DNA from: an uncultured Pseudomonadales bacterium
Lineage (GTDB): Bacteria > Pseudomonadota > Gammaproteobacteria > Pseudomonadales > Azotimanducaceae
Length of the DNA stretch: 64,000 bases
NCBI GenBank assembly: GCA_943787425.1
Contig: CALSMJ010000001.1
Span: 919,271-983,270 of the forward strand
Reading direction: 5' to 3'
The stretch's first letter is position 1. Each line of letters starts with the position of its first letter. Under the pieces are notes generated by a model. It did no database searches and was not told where the DNA came from. It saw only the letters and a program-made list of their open reading frames with translations. The position numbers were made by a program, and so were the translations under genes. Positions 62,813-64,000 of the stretch are shown one piece after another.

Positions 62813-64000
62813 TCAAAGGTTTGTTTTGATACTCAGTTCGCGTAACTGCTTGCCATCCACCTCACCGGGTGCCGCAGTCAACAAACACGTCGCAGTTTGG
62901 GTTTTGGGAAACGCAATGACGTCTCTAATCGCCTTCGTGCCAGACAACAACATCACCAGACGATCGAGCCCAAAGGCAATGCCGCCATGGGGTGGGGCCC
63001 CCAATTCAAGCGCTTCAAGCAAAAAGCCGAATTTCGACTGTGCCGCTTCATCTGACAGGGCGAGCACATTAAAAATCGCGCGCTGGCGATCAGGGTCATG
63101 AACCCGGATCGAACCACCACCGACCTCGTAGCCATTGATCACCATGTCATAGGCTCGCGACCCAACAGCACCGGGATCTGCCAGCATTTCCTCAACTGAA
63201 CCTGTTGGGTGGGTAAAGGGGTGATGAACCGCGGTCCAAGCCCGAGCGTCCGTTTGCTCGAACATCGGAAAATCGATCACCCAACAGGCGGCCCAGGCTT
63301 TTTCATAAAGATTGAGATCTTCCGCCAATCGGCACCGCAAGGCACCCAAAGCATCATTTACCACGGACGCTTTATCTGCACCGAAAAATATCAGATCGTT
63401 GTCTTCGGCATCGAGTCGATCCAATACCTGATGCACCACAGCCTCGGGTAGAAACTTCAGGATTGGCGATTGCAGCCCCGCCATACCGCCGGATCGATCG
63501 TTGACTTTAATATAAGCCAGTCCTTTCGCACCATAAATCGCCACGAACTTGGTCAGATCATCGATATTCTTTCGGCTAAGGCGATCGCCTTGAGGTAATT
63601 TTAGCGCGGCGACTCGACTGTCTGGATCATTGGCTGGACCACTAAACACCTTAAATTCAACATCGGCCATTAAATCTTCAATATCGACAATTTCTAAACC
63701 AAAACGAAGATCCGGTCGATCACTCCCAAACCGACGAATCGACTCTTTGTAGGACAATACCGGGAACGCTGGTAACGTGACGTCAATTAATTCTTTAAAC
63801 AATCCGGCTACCATTTTCTCGGCAAGATCCATGATGTCTTGTTCTGAAACAAACGCGGCCTCGATATCGATTTGCGTAAACTCTGGTTGTCGATCAGCTC
63901 TCAAATCCTCATCCCGAAAGCATCGTGCAATCTGATAATAGCGATCAAACCCTGACATCATCAGCAACTGTTTAAAGATTTGGGGCGACTGCGGCAGCGC
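62813..64000 (-). CDS. aspS: Aspartyl-tRNA synthetase (5' end beyond window)
   Basis: The C-terminal 395 residues of class-II aspartyl-tRNA synthetase, loading Asp on its tRNA. Class-II motif 2 is near the cut end ([20 protein letters not shown]), then the bacterial insertion domain (about residues 90-220 of this part), and motif 3 in [16 protein letters not shown] near the end. The reading frame continues to 64000 ([13 protein letters not shown]), so roughly the first 190-200 residues are outside. Followed by yebC, 17 bases on. Confidence 0.97.
   Translation of the reverse strand, partial: ALPQSPQIFKQLLMMSGFDRYYQIARCFRDEDLRADRQPEFTQIDIEAAFVSEQDIMDLAEKMVAGLFKELIDVTLPAFPVLSYKESIRRFGSDRPDLRFGLEIVDIEDLMADVEFKVFSGPANDPDSRVAALKLPQGDRLSRKNIDDLTKFVAIYGAKGLAYIKVNDRSGGMAGLQSPILKFLPEAVVHQVLDRLDAEDNDLIFFGADKASVVNDALGALRCRLAEDLNLYEKAWAACWVIDFPMFEQTDARAWTAVHHPFTHPTGSVEEMLADPGAVGSRAYDMVINGYEVGGGSIRVHDPDRQRAIFNVLALSDEAAQSKFGFLLEALELGAPPHGGIAFGLDRLVMLLSGTKAIRDVIAFPKTQTATCLLTAAPGEVDGKQLRELSIKTNL

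Overview
The window looks like chromosomal DNA of a gammaproteobacterium, probably a free-living, aerobic, marine-type one. This is inferred from gene content: BamC, BepA, the complete Tol-Pal block beside ruvCAB, yebC and aspS, a TusA-like protein, a high-potential iron-sulfur protein and an NAD-dependent molybdenum formate dehydrogenase. I see no transposase, integrase, phage gene or CRISPR array.

Layout. Positions 1-9.9 kb hold a truncated Na+-coupled transporter, htpX, an acyl-CoA dehydrogenase, MOSC, hotdog and CDF-like genes, two small unknown genes in front of an N-acyl-D-amino-acid deacylase, and an FAD oxidoreductase. From 10.2 to 19.5 kb lies a formate module. It has fhs (formate to 10-formyl-THF), convergent with fdsGB-fdsA-fdhD-fdsD (formate to CO2 plus NADH), and a divergent ModE/periplasmic-binding-type regulator. 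The fdsG and fdsB parts are one fused gene. From 19.8 to 31.6 kb comes a catabolic stretch: TauD-type dioxygenase, carboxylesterase, HiPIP, thiolase-like/DUF35 pair, kynureninase with a formamidase-like hydrolase, SDR, LLM oxidoreductase, ThDP enzyme and amidohydrolase. From 31.6 to 39.8 kb are selO, a ROK kinase, algC, a glutamine amidotransferase, a glutamine-synthetase-like ligase and a two-part Na+/solute symporter.

From 40 kb on the content is housekeeping: rmuC and cnoX; an unusual repeat-rich, gene-poor gap (42.75-44.44 kb); an MBL hydrolase, bamC, dapA, an AI-2E-type permease and a TusA-like protein; divergent bepA; nadA; an ATP-grasp ligase; tRNA-Lys with promoter and terminator; then a long minus-strand block dedA-queC-queE-cpoB-pal-tolB-tolA-tolR-tolQ-ruvB-ruvA-ruvC-yebC-aspS (truncated by the window end).

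Points that stand out: the fdsG-fdsB fusion with palindromes in the divergent control region; cpoB split over three reading frames although its neighbours are intact; no ybgC between ruvB and tolQ; a LexA-box-like palindrome with no recognisable target; a 48-codon gene with a strong ribosome binding site next to a tandem repeat; and at least six unrelated short tandem repeats (15-26 bp units) confined to intergenic gaps. No clearly new multi-gene defence or biosynthetic system could be supported.
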